From Larix kaempferi (Eukaryota; Streptophyta; Pinopsida; Pinales; Pinaceae): DNA of 64,000 nucleotides. The stretch lies in assembly GCA_027924585.1 (NCBI GenBank), contig BSBM01000994.1:11105001-11169000 (forward strand), given 5' to 3'. A model generated the notes under the pieces. That model saw only the letters and a program-made list of their open reading frames with translations. It was not told the DNA's origin and did not search any database. Below are positions 36,217 through 46,805 of the stretch, one piece after another. Each line of letters begins with the position of its first letter. The first letter of the stretch is position 1. The translations under genes and the position numbers were made by a program.

Positions 36217-37728
36217 CTACAAGGAATCACAATCGGCCTTGGTCATCAATTTTTCTAATCCCTGCCCTTTCACCAGTTTTGTAGGCCTTATTTCTAAGTC
36301 ATATTCTAGTAATACAGCAATCCATTTCACCCTTCTACCTTCAGGATCTGCTTGGGTAAGGATACCTTTCACAACACTATTGGGTACATGGGCGATGATA
36401 TGTGAGTGATATATGTAAATCCTGAAATCCTTTAGTGATTTGATTAAGGCATAAGCCTGTTTCTCCATGATGTCATATTTCAGCTCTGCATCTCTCAGCA
36501 CCCTACTGAAAAAAGCAATTGGTTGTTCTGCATTCTAGTCATTCTTTTGTAGCAGCACTCCTGCCACTATATGCTTAGAAGCATACGAAAAAATCAGAAA
36601 ATCTTTAGAAAAATCGGGGCTGGATAATACAGGGGCCTCAGTGATAGCACTCTTGACCCCCTTGAAAGAATCTCTAGCTCCCTCCGTCCACTTTATTTGA
36701 CTTTCATTTCTTAGCATATTAGTGATACTCATCATACTTTTAGCGAAACTAGGAATGAACCTTCTCAGAAAAGCAACTTGTCCAATGAAATATTGTACCT
36801 CTTTTTTGCTCCTTGGCTCTCCAAATTTCTGGATGGCACTAACCCTCTCAGGGTCAATCTTGATACCTCCTTTGGATATGATATGTCCCAGGAGTTTAGC
36901 TTCTTTTAAAGCAAAATGAGATTTCTTTGGGTTAAGGGAAATACCATATTTTATGCATTTCTTAAAGACCTGTTCTAGGTGTTTTAGATGCTCGTCATTA
37001 GAATTTGAATATACTGTTATGTCATCCATGTACACCACTAGAAACTTAACTTTTTCTTCAGCAAAGGCAATGTCCATCGCTCTCTGGAGGGTAGCTCCAG
37101 CATTCATCAATCCAAAAGGCATCTTAGCATACATGAAAGTGCCCCATGGAGTGGTAAAAGCAGTCTTTTCTTGATCTTCTGGACTGACTTTGATCTGATT
37201 ATACCAGGAGAAACCATCCATCGTAGAAATCCTTTATGCTCCTACTACATTCTACAAGATGTGTTCCATTTTTGGAAGAGGGTAATTATCTTTCAAGGAA
37301 GCTCTGTTCAAGTTCCTGAAGTCTATACAGATTCTAATTTCTCCATTCTTTTTTCTTATAGGAACTAGGTTCGCTACCCATTGAGAGAATCTCAAAGTGA
37401 CAATAATCTTTGTGTCAAACAAACTCTTGATCTCTTTTTCTATTACCGATGCCAACTTAGGATTCATTCTTCTCAACTTCTGTTTGAATGGTTTTTCCCC
37501 AGGCCAGATTGGGATAGAATGCTGGATTATTGAGGTATCATACTCCTTTAACTCTTCATAGCTCCAGGAAAAGGCAGCAGCATATTTTTTCATCAAATCA
37601 ACATACTGCTCTTTCCTCCTAGTCTCCAACTTTTTAGACAGCTTCACCATCCGAGGTTCCCCAATAGAACCCAAATTTTGATCTTCTACAATATCCTTGG
37701 GAGGTTCGAATTTGGGATTCTTTGCCAC
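36217..37728 (-). pseudogene. Element D reverse transcriptase and degenerate Ty3 RNase H
   Basis: RT: KQKLRRMNPKLASVIEKEI, NGEIRICIDFRNLNRASLKD, TTPWGTFMYAKMPFGLMNA and active site VVYMDDITVYS (near 37030). RNase H remnant: FSYASKHIVAGVLLQ, where TDAS is usual; DIMEKQAYALIKSL, where EKE is usual; and YHSHIIAHV, where TDH is usual. So all three catalytic acids that I can align are missing, as in element F. Stops at 37252 and 36535. Confidence 0.85.
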
Positions 37729-37905
37729 ATCATTTTGATCAAAGAGATTTTACAGAGGTATTAATCCCTTGGGAATATAGTTTCTTTTTAGCTGGACAAT
37801 GTCTTTGCCTCCCAACGTATTCTTCCAATCCTTATTTTCATTCTCTTTGCTTTCTGAATATTCCTGGTCCATTAGACCTTCTACATTCTCGTTTTCTGTA
37901 TCAAT

Positions 37906-39219
37906 CTAGACATTAGCAAACTCATGAGATAGTTCTAAAAATATTTTAATTTGTAGATCATCCTCAAACACTTGCCAATACTTGGAATTGTCTGGGATGG
38001 AGGGTCTATTTATTACTTCAACCTCATATTTCTCTTGGGAAAAAATGGGATTTTTAAAACCACCAACAGTAGTGGCCAAGGAGTCTGCTATTTGATTTTC
38101 ACACCTCATAATTGCCTAGATCTTATGTTCGTCGAAAAAATTTCCAAACACATCCCACGCCTCATTTCTATAAGCCCTCATCTTGGGGTGTTTTTCCTGA
38201 TAGCTATCATTTACCTAGTTCACCACCAACTCTGAATCTCCAAATACATGTACTCTTTTGGCTCCCAGATCTTTCAGAGCTCTCACTCCTAAAAGTAGAG
38301 ATTCATACTTAGCTACATTGTTTGTACATTCAAAATTCAATTTATAGGATAGGGATCTAGATTCTTGGTCTGGAGGTATGATCCAAACCCCAACCCCAGC
38401 TCCATTTTTACTCAGTGACCCATCAAAGTACATCTTCCACAGTCCTTCTTCGTTTTTTCGCCTTTTTGATGCCTCATGCCTTGCTGCAAATTCCTTGTCT
38501 TCCTCGACTTTATGGAAAAATGAGGGTATAGGATCAGTATGTGGACCATCATTGAAAAGGATGGAGGAACCTATGTCTATATCCACAGCAAATATAGGGT
38601 GATTTTCAGGTTTGTCGTCACTGCTGACCACATAAGCCATCCTTTTCTCTCTGTATAACTTCCTATTACTTCCAAAAAGTGGTATAGTAGCATAATATAA
38701 GTCCATCTGCATGGTTCCTTTTAGCGTTTTTACCCAAGGCCTGGATAACAGCATCCCAAACTTAGCAGGAAAATCAGCCACTACTATGTCCATCATGACG
38801 CTCTTCGTTGGGATCTGGGCAAGGGTTACTACCACATCTTTAATCAGACCTAAACATGGTACCTTTCTAGAATCAAAAGAATATAGGTCTTTGTAGGGTT
38901 TAGTGACTTCTAACCCCAACTGGTCCACCACTGACTTTGGCATCAAGTTGTGTGAAGCCCGAGAATCTATCAGGGCATTGTGTAATAACTTATCATGGAT
39001 ATTCAGACTCAAATAAAAGGGAGGGACTTATTCATCATCTGGCTCCTCCAGTTTGGAGCCAAAGATTATAGTGGGGGCATCATCTGTCACTTCCAACATG
39101 TCTTGTGTATTTCCTGCCTGCCCCTTTACTAGGCTATTTATCTCTTCCCTATATTCATTGTTTCTTAACAGCTCATTCAAGGGGATAGAGATCTTTACCT
39201 TAGACAATTCATCCTTCAA
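37906..39219 (-). pseudogene. Element D protease and archaeal-type RNase H part
   Basis: Protease: ALIDSRASHNLMPKSVV, where DSR replaces the DSG of element F, so the active site has lost its glycine. Then FGMLLSRPWVKTLKG. RNase H: YFDGSLSKNGAGVGVW, ECTNNVAKYESLLLG, VFGDSELVVN and, after two stops, NQIADSLATTV. All four acidic positions (D, E, D, D) remain. It lies directly before the RT. Stops include 39028, 38215 and one near 38115. Confidence 0.82.
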
Positions 39220-39306
39220 GTTGAATATTGAAGCTGGCTTCCCTACTTCAGTGACTTTTGGTTGCCTACCTTCTTTAGAATGCTACCCCCTATCTTCTGA
39301 GATTTT

Positions 39307-40818
39307 CTATGCAGCATCCTCTGGTTGTTTTTCTTTTAGCTTATCCATATTATGTTGAGTCTTAGGGGGATGAATCTGAGCAGACTTCCCTTCAGTTATT
39401 GGTATTTCTCTGTTTCTCAACCTCATCTTTCTCTGGATATCATCCACAGCATTCATGTAGCCCATTTGGTACTGTTCAAAATCGAATTCTGCAGCTTTAT
39501 CAACATTTCCCTTGGTGAAAAAATCATGCTCCTTTTCAGTCAAATGAATTTCGTGTTCTAGGGTGTCAAAGAGATGTATATGGTCAGCAGCAGGGTTTTT
39601 AGGTCCTTCTTCATCTATCAAATTCTCAGGGAAGGGGGGCCTTATCTGGTGGTCTTCTTGATTTCTTGGATTTCTTGGAAGAGGCGGCCTTCTAAAGTCA
39701 AGGTTTCGTATCTGATTTTCAGGTTGTTCCCTAACAAGAGGCTTATTTTCCATGGCTAACCTATCCATCAATCTCTCCATAGTTTTCATCATGGTATCAA
39801 ATTTAGCATCACTAGAAGAGGCTTGGGTTTCTTGCTTCTTCCTATCTACTTCAGTCTTTCCTTTTATTTTCCCAGAAGCCATCATGTTGGCTTCAACCTC
39901 CATGGCATCTTTCAGCATAGCAGGCAGGGAGGCGGATTTTCTTTCTCTTAATGTGCATGAGAAATCTCCATCAAAGGAATCTGCATAGTGGAGCTTTGCG
40001 GCACCTACTGAGGGTTTTAGATCATCAGGAATAGAATTATAGGCCTTCATGAATTTGGCAGAAAACTCATGGACTGATTCAAACCCGCCTTTCTTTAAGT
40101 GATTATAATGGGATAAGACTATGGCAGGACTCCCCATTGTTTCCCATGCTTCTAGAAACAATACTTTAAAATCTCTAAAATTTGCTGTGGAAGCATTGGG
40201 TAGCTATCTGAACCATTTCTTAGGCTCTCCAAACAGGCTTTGGGCAAACAATCTCATTTTAGCATCATCGTGGTCCACTTCCTCCAGATCTACAAAATCC
40301 TCAAATCTATCAACATGCTGTTTGGCTGACCAGTCTCCCTCTCCATTATAAGAGACAATTCTTTGGGCGTAGTTCTGAGGGAGGTCATGCAAAGCAGCTA
40401 GCAAGACCAGTGGTGCAAATCTGGCAGCCATGAGTCTAGGTGGATTCTAAGCTTATGGAGAGACTGTAGTATGGGCTTAAGGGATCTGAAAACTGGGCTT
40501 ATTTCCTTCAACTTTGGCAAGATTTTTAGAATCAAACCACACAGGGTCTAAAAGATATGATTCGAAATTATTTAGAGCTTCTTCGCCTAGGCTTAGGTAT
40601 GATTCAGATTTTGTTCTTGACAAAGGTTTGCTAATATCAATCTCTAGATCCAATTCCTGAAAAACAGATGCATCCTCTAAAAAAGAAATAGTCTTGATGC
40701 TAGGAACACTAGCCCGATCTTTCACGGTTCTACGTCTGAGTAAACTTTCAGGATTATCTACTCCTAGTAGGATTTCAAGGAAAGGATTACTTCTCGTATG
40801 GATCTTTCTTGAGGCCAG
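39307..40818 (-). pseudogene. Element D Gag part
   Basis: Contains GVDNPESLLRR near the N-terminus, then AARFAPLVLLAALHDLPQ, DRFEDFVDLEEVDHDDAKM, RLFAQSLFGEPKKWFR and SVHEFSAKFMKAYNSIPD, a retrotransposon Gag (capsid) domain. FSCTLRERKSASLP and MMASGKIKGK follow. There is no CCHC zinc knuckle anywhere downstream, as in element F. Stops at 40477-40479 (TAA) and 40204-40206 (TAG). Confidence 0.85.
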
Positions 40819-41035
40819 GATGCCTTTGGAAGCTCTTCAATAGTATGTTTGGGCATACTGATCTTTATCTAGTGGAGTTGTCTTGAATTGTCTGATCTTT
40901 GTAAGTAGAGTCAATAAGGCAAAATTCTTCAACCTTCTTGGAAATGCGGAAACTTCTATTTGCCCATAGGTATTTCTCTTATTCTTTGAAATTCAAACGT
41001 ATATGTCATTCTTCTAGGGATTGATAAAACAATCG

Positions 41036-41054
41036 TGTTCCCCGGCAACGGCGC
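41036..41054 (-). other. Element D primer binding site (tRNA-Asp type), truncated by element E
   Basis: The minus strand reads GCGCCGTTGCCGGGGAACA, the tRNA-Asp primer site of element F minus its first bases (TG). The LTR of element E starts immediately beside it at 41055. The break in the primer site is best explained by insertion of E here, with GGCGC (41050-41054) as the expected target duplication. Confidence 0.7.
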
Positions 41055-41773
41055 TGTTGCTTGGTTTTTCAACCAAGCATGTGCAAGGATGCACCTATTA
41101 ACAAAGTAATAGCAGTTTCAAATGAAAAGCAAATAACAATAAACTTAATCTAATCTAACATTAACATGTATAAGAAAAATAAAAAAACTAAGTAAACAAT
41201 AGATCCATGAAAGAGACAAGAGAATTAAAAAATAATAGATTTTTGTATTACCTCAAAGGTGAGGATGTTTGGTGTTGAGCAGCTCCAAGGTTGAGGTGCT
41301 CCAAGCTCCAATGGTCTCTTCTCCAAGATGCTGAAATGGGGGTCTTCAAACTCAAAATGGGAGGCAATGGCTCTCAAAGGGAATTTGGCAGCATAAGGAT
41401 AGGATGAAATGTGGATGGAAAGTGAGGAGCCCCTATCACCTTTTTATAGTGTTTGGTGATGGGGAATACCATTATGGTCTTGATGAAACCAATGGTATTA
41501 ACCAACATGGTTTAGGTATCTTTTTCCCTCTTTTTCCTTTTTTGAATATTTTTTATATTTTTATTCCCTTTTAATATTTTTGGGGAATTTTGGACCTTTT
41601 TTGAGGGTTTTTTTTGTGTTTTTTGAGGAAAAGTATATATTTTGAGGGGAAAAGGTGTATTGTGGTATTTTGGTTACCTTTTGATGGTTTTAGAGGCTCA
41701 AATGGTGGAAAAGTGGACAAATGGGTCATGTGAATAAGGGAATGAGCTAGTGAGCACTTTTTGGGTGTTAACA
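41055..41773 (-). repeat. Element E 3' LTR, 719 bp
   Basis: Plus strand begins TGTTGCTTGG and ends GGTGTTAACA. On the minus strand a TATA box (CACTATAAAAAGG) lies at 41439-41451. A polypurine tract abuts its right edge, as in element A. Its left edge ends with a short hairpin (TTGGTTG ... CAACCAA type). It differs in sequence from the LTRs of A, D and F. The other LTR should lie beyond the window. Confidence 0.75.
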
Positions 41774-41794
41774 GATTGCCCCCTGATGTGTGAG
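41774..41794 (-). other. Polypurine tract of element E
   Basis: The minus strand reads CTCACACATCAGGGGGCAATC and then the LTR. Element A has CTCACACTTTAGGGGGCATC in the same place, so the two elements share their 3' priming site. Confidence 0.8.
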
Positions 41795-42989
41795 GGCAGG
41801 AGCTCATCATATGGCTGATAGATATCATAGTTCTTTTGTCTTTTTCCTGGGGCTTGGAGAAAAGAAGAGATCGGTTGGAGACTGAAGCAACGGCCCCTTG
41901 GAAGCTGCAACAACTAAAAAAATACATGGCCTCAAAATGAATGAGGAATAATCTGTGATTATTGACGAGGTGGGCATACCCATGCTCGTATCAAGATATA
42001 TACATAACAATTAGGCCCAAGAAGTGGGTCCTGAATAATACATAAAAGAAAAACTGTTGGTACATCATAATGGTCCAGAGGGGACACAATGCTGGGACGT
42101 ACTCATGGTCATACCATGACTGATCTCAATAACTGATACACTGGAATAAAGCAACAGCTGTTCTGAACAAGGTATCAGAAGGGCTGATGAACTGCTGAAA
42201 CTGTAGGGTCTTAATGACCGTGAGTCAATTACTGAAGAGTATCTCTAACTGTATACTCGAGGGAGTGTAAAACTGGGGTACATCTTAATACTGTCGCCAA
42301 GAGCAACCCGGATCTCCATAGAAAAAATGTAACTGGTTGTTTCTATAAGCAGTCTCTTAAATGTGGAAGAGTCAGGTGATATCTGAGGTCTTCAACAAAT
42401 AACTGAAAGGGCCGATACCTTGTACGAGTCTCAACGATGCTATCAAGGTGTTGAAGTCAAGCATGTGAGAAACAATCATTTGGAGAGGCACTAAGGACTC
42501 CTTTCAAAATGATCCATAGGCACTCATCAAAAATGGTGATGAGTCCAAGGCACAGGGACCTCTAGGTCTATCCTCTGGAATAGATTTGGTTGGCGTCGAC
42601 AGAGGGAGACCGGAAAATACCAAGGAAATGATGTTTCCTTGATAAGAGCACGAGGTGTACAACTGAAGTGTGATAATACTGATGGTAGGATTGTCATATT
42701 GTGGGGATGGGAAATAACTGGGGTCATAAAGTGGGTGGATTCAAACTTCCTTTGTTCATAGCATGATGACATGGTTGACCTGACAGCATAGGGAACTGAT
42801 TTTTAGGAGTGGGAATCATAGCTTTAAGGGATCAATGATATGTATTGTAGAATGGAGTGATCTGGGGGGGTTTAGCTAATGGGTTCTGTAGGGGGAGTAT
42901 CGGGGTGACATAGTGCAGAATACTTTGAATAAAGGAAACCAAAATGGGGAGCTGCCGCATGGGTAGACATGATCTGTTGTGGCGCCAAG
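41795..42989 (-). other. Element E spacer between array and polypurine tract
   Basis: About 1.2 kb without a recognisable gene. Short ORFs on both strands have no domain. It may hold eroded stem-loop units, but I could not define any with confidence. Confidence 0.4.
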
Positions 42990-43560
42990 AAGCACCATTG
43001 GGTCCTTCTTCGTAGTTTTAATGAGCTCCAAGAAGGGATAAAAGTGTGCTCTGAAATGTTACTATCCTGTGGATTTATGTGAGCCCAGGACTGTTAATGC
43101 TCATAAGTGTTTTCATTTTTAGGGAGTCTGAAAACGATAAGAAGACTCTGCAGTGGTGGTGGAGTACCATCCTGTGCATTTATAGGAGCCCAAGATGGTG
43201 ATTGCTCGTGGTTTCTTTCATTTTTTGAGAGTATGAAAGTGGTAAGTAGACTCCATTGGTGTTCTTTTTCGTAAGTTAGTCTCTAAGGCCCGACAAAGCA
43301 TAAAATGATGCAAATGGAGAACTCTTCTAGCCGATGTGACTAGAGTATTCCTTTTTTGTAATTAGTCTACAAGGTCTGAAAAAGGGGTAAACTTATACCA
43401 AGTAGACACCCTTTCAAATACTTTTAGCGAGCATGAAAGGAAGCAAGGTTGCAAGACGATCTTTTCATTGTTTTAGGAGTCAGAAAGGAGCTTAACAGAA
43501 ACTCCCTAAGTTCCTTTTTCGTAAAAGAATTGCTCGGCCCAAAAAAGGGATAAAATTATA
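42990..43560 (-). repeat. Stem-loop array of element E
   Basis: About ten units on the minus (sense) strand, with the design seen in element A: a lead, a 6-9-bp left arm, a loop, and the complementary right arm. Paired arms include ACCATC/GATGGT (43165-43200), GTTTTCA/TGAAAAC (43110-43136), CTTTCAT/ATGAAAG (43221-43247), CCTTTCA/TGAAAGG (43410-43441) and CCTTTTTTG/CGAAAAAGG (43516-43556). Some units align closely with element A near 10410-10540, so the arrays are homologous. Confidence 0.75.
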
Positions 43561-43578
43561 CCGAACAAAAAAGGTATT

Positions 43579-44030
43579 GGTGAGAGTGAGGAATGATCTT
43601 GAGCATCATCACGAGCACGGAAAGCTGAATCCGGCAACATAAAGATCGTGAAAAATGGGAAACGGTCAATGTGGCATGTAGACCGAGGCAATGAGTGGCA
43701 TTTTGAAAAAATGCCCAAAAATTATGGGGGTGAGAGCGAGAAATGATCTCAAGCATCATCACGAGCATGGAAAACTGAATTTGGGGATATAAAACTCGTC
43801 AAAAATTGACAACGGCCGATGTGGCACACAAATCAAGGCAACGAGGGGCATGGGAAAAAATGCTTGAAAAATATGGAGGTGAGAGCGAGAAATGATCTCA
43901 AGCCGTTATGAGCGCAGAAAACTGAATCTGGTGATATAAGACTCTTCATAAACGGACGACGACCGATGTGGCACACAAATTGAGGCGACGAGGGGCATGG
44001 GAGAAAAGCCCGAAAATGGTCCTGGTGGAA
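43579..44030 (-). repeat. 150-bp tandem repeat x3 in element E
   Basis: Units start at 43579, 43729 and 43878 (GGTGAGAGCGAG and variants), 150 bp apart. Each contains GATCTCAAGC, a short stem-like segment and GTGGCACACAAAT. Located next to the stem-loop array. No ORF crosses all three copies. Confidence 0.75.
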
Positions 44031-44416
44031 TCGGAAAAAGGAGTGCGCTATCATGAAGTTCTCGCCATGTTGATTCCAATGGTGCCAACGGTTTGAAAAA
44101 CAGACGTCGTATGATACCGAAATTGTTGACTGGAAAATGGTCAAATATCTATAAATAGTGTGTGGGTGCAATGTGACATGTGTCATTGTTACATATGAGT
44201 TTCATAGAGCAATTGAGTGGGTAAGAGCATTTTCTCGATTTATGGGAGATTCGACCATTAGATTTTCATTCTACGAGTTTCACGTAAGCTTATGTGCCTT
44301 AGCCTTTTCAATTATTTCTTTTCTGGTTAGCGGCAGGCCCCTGAAGGCCATGTAATTCCACTTTCGCATTCAAACATGGAATATCGTGGGTTTCGGCTCT
44401 TTTTCTGCGGGTATGG

Positions 44417-44600
44417 ACTTGATACCCGCGATGTGCATCGCGGTTTTGGGGCAGACAGTCGTGATGTTCATCGCGACTATTTAGCTGACAGTCACGATGT
44501 TCATTGCGACTGTGGGGATGATACCTGCGATGATCATCGCGGCTTTTGATTAAAAAGTCATGATGATCATCATGGCTAAGAGCCCAAAAGTCGCGATGGG
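44417..44600. repeat. Cluster of five ~16-22-bp palindromes (CGATG-CATCG type)
   Basis: Successive palindromes about 40 bp apart: CGCGATGTGCATCGCG, GTCGTGATGTTCATCGCGAC, GTCACGATGTTCATTGCGAC, GCGATGATCATCGCGG and GTCATGATGATCATCATGGC. Most arm differences keep pairing or give G-T wobbles. They lie just 5' of the antisense PMD gene and beside the 150-bp repeat. Confidence 0.7.
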
Positions 44601-44660
44601 ATTTTTCGGAAAACATTTTGTTTCTAAAAAAAAAAAAAAAAAATATTTGTTTTTTGGCAG

Positions 44661-45996
44661 GATGCTGAGGAGGCCGCTAGTAGCATGGCAAGAGAGAGAG
44701 ATAGATGAGGAGTTGATGGGTTGGATTTGGGATTACCTAGGTGTCTAGGAGGCCTTGGCTAATGGAGGGCTCTTAAAGTTTGCCTAGATTCCACTTATGT
44801 GTTCAGTCAGAGAGCTGCTGAACAAATTGGTGGATTTGTGGTTTCCAACAGAGGGTGCATTTGTGGTGGGGGGTGAGTGTCTAGAGATCACCCTGTCTGA
44901 TGTTTATTTCCTTACTAGCCTACCTCGTTTGGGGGAGATAGGGGAGCTCCAGCCGAGGATTCCTGCAGGGTTGGACATTGAGGATCTCCTTGAGAGATTT
45001 TGTGTTCCTGAAGCTATTGCACAGAATAGCGCACTGAGTCTGACGTCTTTACGGGAGAGGGAGATGTGGGCGGTAGGGGCTTGTGTTCTATGTGTGTTGG
45101 GTGCCCAGGTGCCACATTGTTTGTTTGGGGGGAAAATGATGATGGTAGACCGTGTATTGAGAGGGACCTACTTTGCCTGGGGTCAGATGTTTTTGGCCTA
45201 TGTTCGGTGAGATCTGGACAAGGTTAGTCGGGAGGGGGGGGGAATTTTTATATGCCTCCTTCCTCTGTTGTTTTCTCTTTGAGCGAGTACCGACCTTGCG
45301 GCCGCGTGTGCCAGTTCGGCATGGGTTGCAGAGTGAGCCATGGATGGTGCGGTGGGGGGAGTTGATGCCCCGAGGGGGTGGTCGTATCCGACGTTTCTTT
45401 TCGACAGATATGTATGAGTAGTGGGAGCAGATACCCCTACTTATTGATGATTATCCATATGCTAGCATGGACTTCCAAGGAGATCCGAAGATGCCTCGGG
45501 CTTAGGGAAAGGCCTAGGGTCTAGATGGTATGTATTTGTGTTTGGTTATCTGTTATATCATGTTTTAGATATATTTTGTTATGAGTATAGCTAGATATTT
45601 TTATATGATATTGACTTGGTTTAGTTGTGTGATTGTGCAGATATTCGTCCGAGGCCACTAGCTGATCATGTGGGTCGTCGGGGACGAGTGATGGTGGTGG
45701 TACTGCCACCTGTAGTGGTGCCGCCTCCTCGTGTTCGAGGAGTTGTGCATCCTCGAGATGATTCCCTGGAGGGCATACGGGAGACTTTCGAGGGGCTTCT
45801 AGTGGGAGCCCCAGAGGAGGGTTGGAGGGACTTGGACCGGCCCACTATTGAGCGTTGTTTCGATGCTCCTCGTGATTGGCGGTCTATCCTACTCAGAGTA
45901 GCAGTTGTGATGGCCGAGAGGAGCACTCGGGATCAAGAGGATCCGGAGGAGCTAGTGGAGGAGGAGCCAGAGGATCCTAGGGATCATGATGACTAG
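44661..45996 (+). pseudogene. Antisense plant mobile domain (PMD) gene carried by element E
   Basis: Opposite in direction to element E. After a T-rich acceptor (TTTTTTGGCAG at 44650-44660), the frame gives EIDEELMGWIWDYLG, VRELLNKLVDLWFPTEGAF and GECLEITLSDVYFLTSLPRL, the start of a PMD (aminotransferase-like) domain. After a frame change at a G run (about 45231-45241) come FLFERVPTLRPRVP, SEPWMVRWGELMPRGGG and DDYPYASMDFQGDP, its C-terminal half. An intron with GTATGT at about 45529 and GTGCAG before 45641 leads to a second exon ending in an acidic tail (EELVEEEPEDPRD, stop 45994-45996). Stops at 44746 and 44785. PMD genes are known in plants and in transposable elements; the role here is unknown. 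Confidence 0.7.
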
Positions 45997-46117
45997 GTGA
46001 TCATATATTTACCCCCAAATGCTGATGAGAATATGGGGATGTATCTTTTTGTACGACTATGTATTTTTTGTACATTTCGGGTGCTGAGGGCACTTCTGAC
46101 ATTCTGACTATTATGAT

Positions 46118-46118
46118 G

Positions 46119-46152
<34 letters not shown>
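46118..46152. repeat. (TA)n(TG)n microsatellite
   Basis: ATATATATAT runs into GTGTGTGTGTGT. It lies between the end of the PMD gene and the RNase H remnant. Beyond it, a GTGGATGCA motif recurs three times at 46160-46275. Confidence 0.9.
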
Positions 46153-46288
46153 TTTGGTATATAGTCGTGTATGCACGTGGATGCACATCATGTCTTGATT
46201 ACATTTTGTTGCACGTGGATGCAATTGTAATTTGTTTGTTTTCCCATGGAGGCATATGCTATGCATGTGGATGCAAATTTTGTTTTTT

Positions 46289-46760
46289 CTACATTGTTTG
46301 ATTGGTGTGCCAATCTAGAATGTTGTTTTCCATATGGTCTGATATACTGTTGAGATTCCTTGGGACATGTGTGAATGAAATGGACTCAAATTGTCTAATC
46401 ATTTGTTTAGTGCGCAGGAATTTTCTGAATAGACAGGGATCGCGTACCTGGTAAATATTGTTGAGTTGGGAAACAAGGAGCTGGGAGTCCAAGAAAACGC
46501 TAAGGTGACTTATGCTCATTTAGAGAGCAGCGACCAGGAGACCGGTCACAGCGTCATACTCAGCTTGGTTGTTTGTGGTGGAACCTATGCACACTCCATC
46601 GATGTGGATCAACTCATGTGAAGGAGAGTATATTACTCAAGCTGCAGAGGCGAGATGGGGATTCCAATGGCTTGCACTATCAGTGAAGATAATGTAGCAG
46701 AGTGGAACAAGATCCATCTGTGGTCATGCAGGAAATTTTTTTTTTTAGGTTTTTGTTTTT
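46289..46760 (-). pseudogene. Archaeal-type RNase H of element E, located after integrase
   Basis: On the minus strand: FTDSASHWNP (first acid), HIDGVCIGSTTNNQAEYDAV (glutamate position now D or shifted), a stop, then ISHLSVFLDSQLLVSQLNNIYQVRDP and the C-terminal FTHVPRNLNSISDHM. This is the same family as the extra RNase H of D and F, but it follows integrase by only ~60 bp instead of preceding RT. A stop and frame changes make it nonfunctional. The placement is clear; the exact catalytic residues are uncertain. Confidence 0.7.
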
Positions 46761-46805
46761 TTTGTAAAAAAAAAAGAAAATAAGACTATACAATTGTGGA
46801 CTGTG

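Larger units (their letters stand above)
34894..40818 (-). pseudogene. Element D gag-pol polyprotein gene, stop-ridden
   Basis: A single minus-strand frame of 5,925 bp, exactly the length of the element F gag-pol, with at least ten stops but all parts in the same frame. Order: Gag, aspartic protease, archaeal-type RNase H, reverse transcriptase, degenerate Ty3 RNase H, integrase. The likely start aligns with the ATG of element F but is CTG here (40816-40818; LASRKIHTRSNP against MATRRNPGSQFF). It would make the structural proteins and enzymes of a Tat-like Ty3 element. Parts are described in separate entries. Confidence 0.9.
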
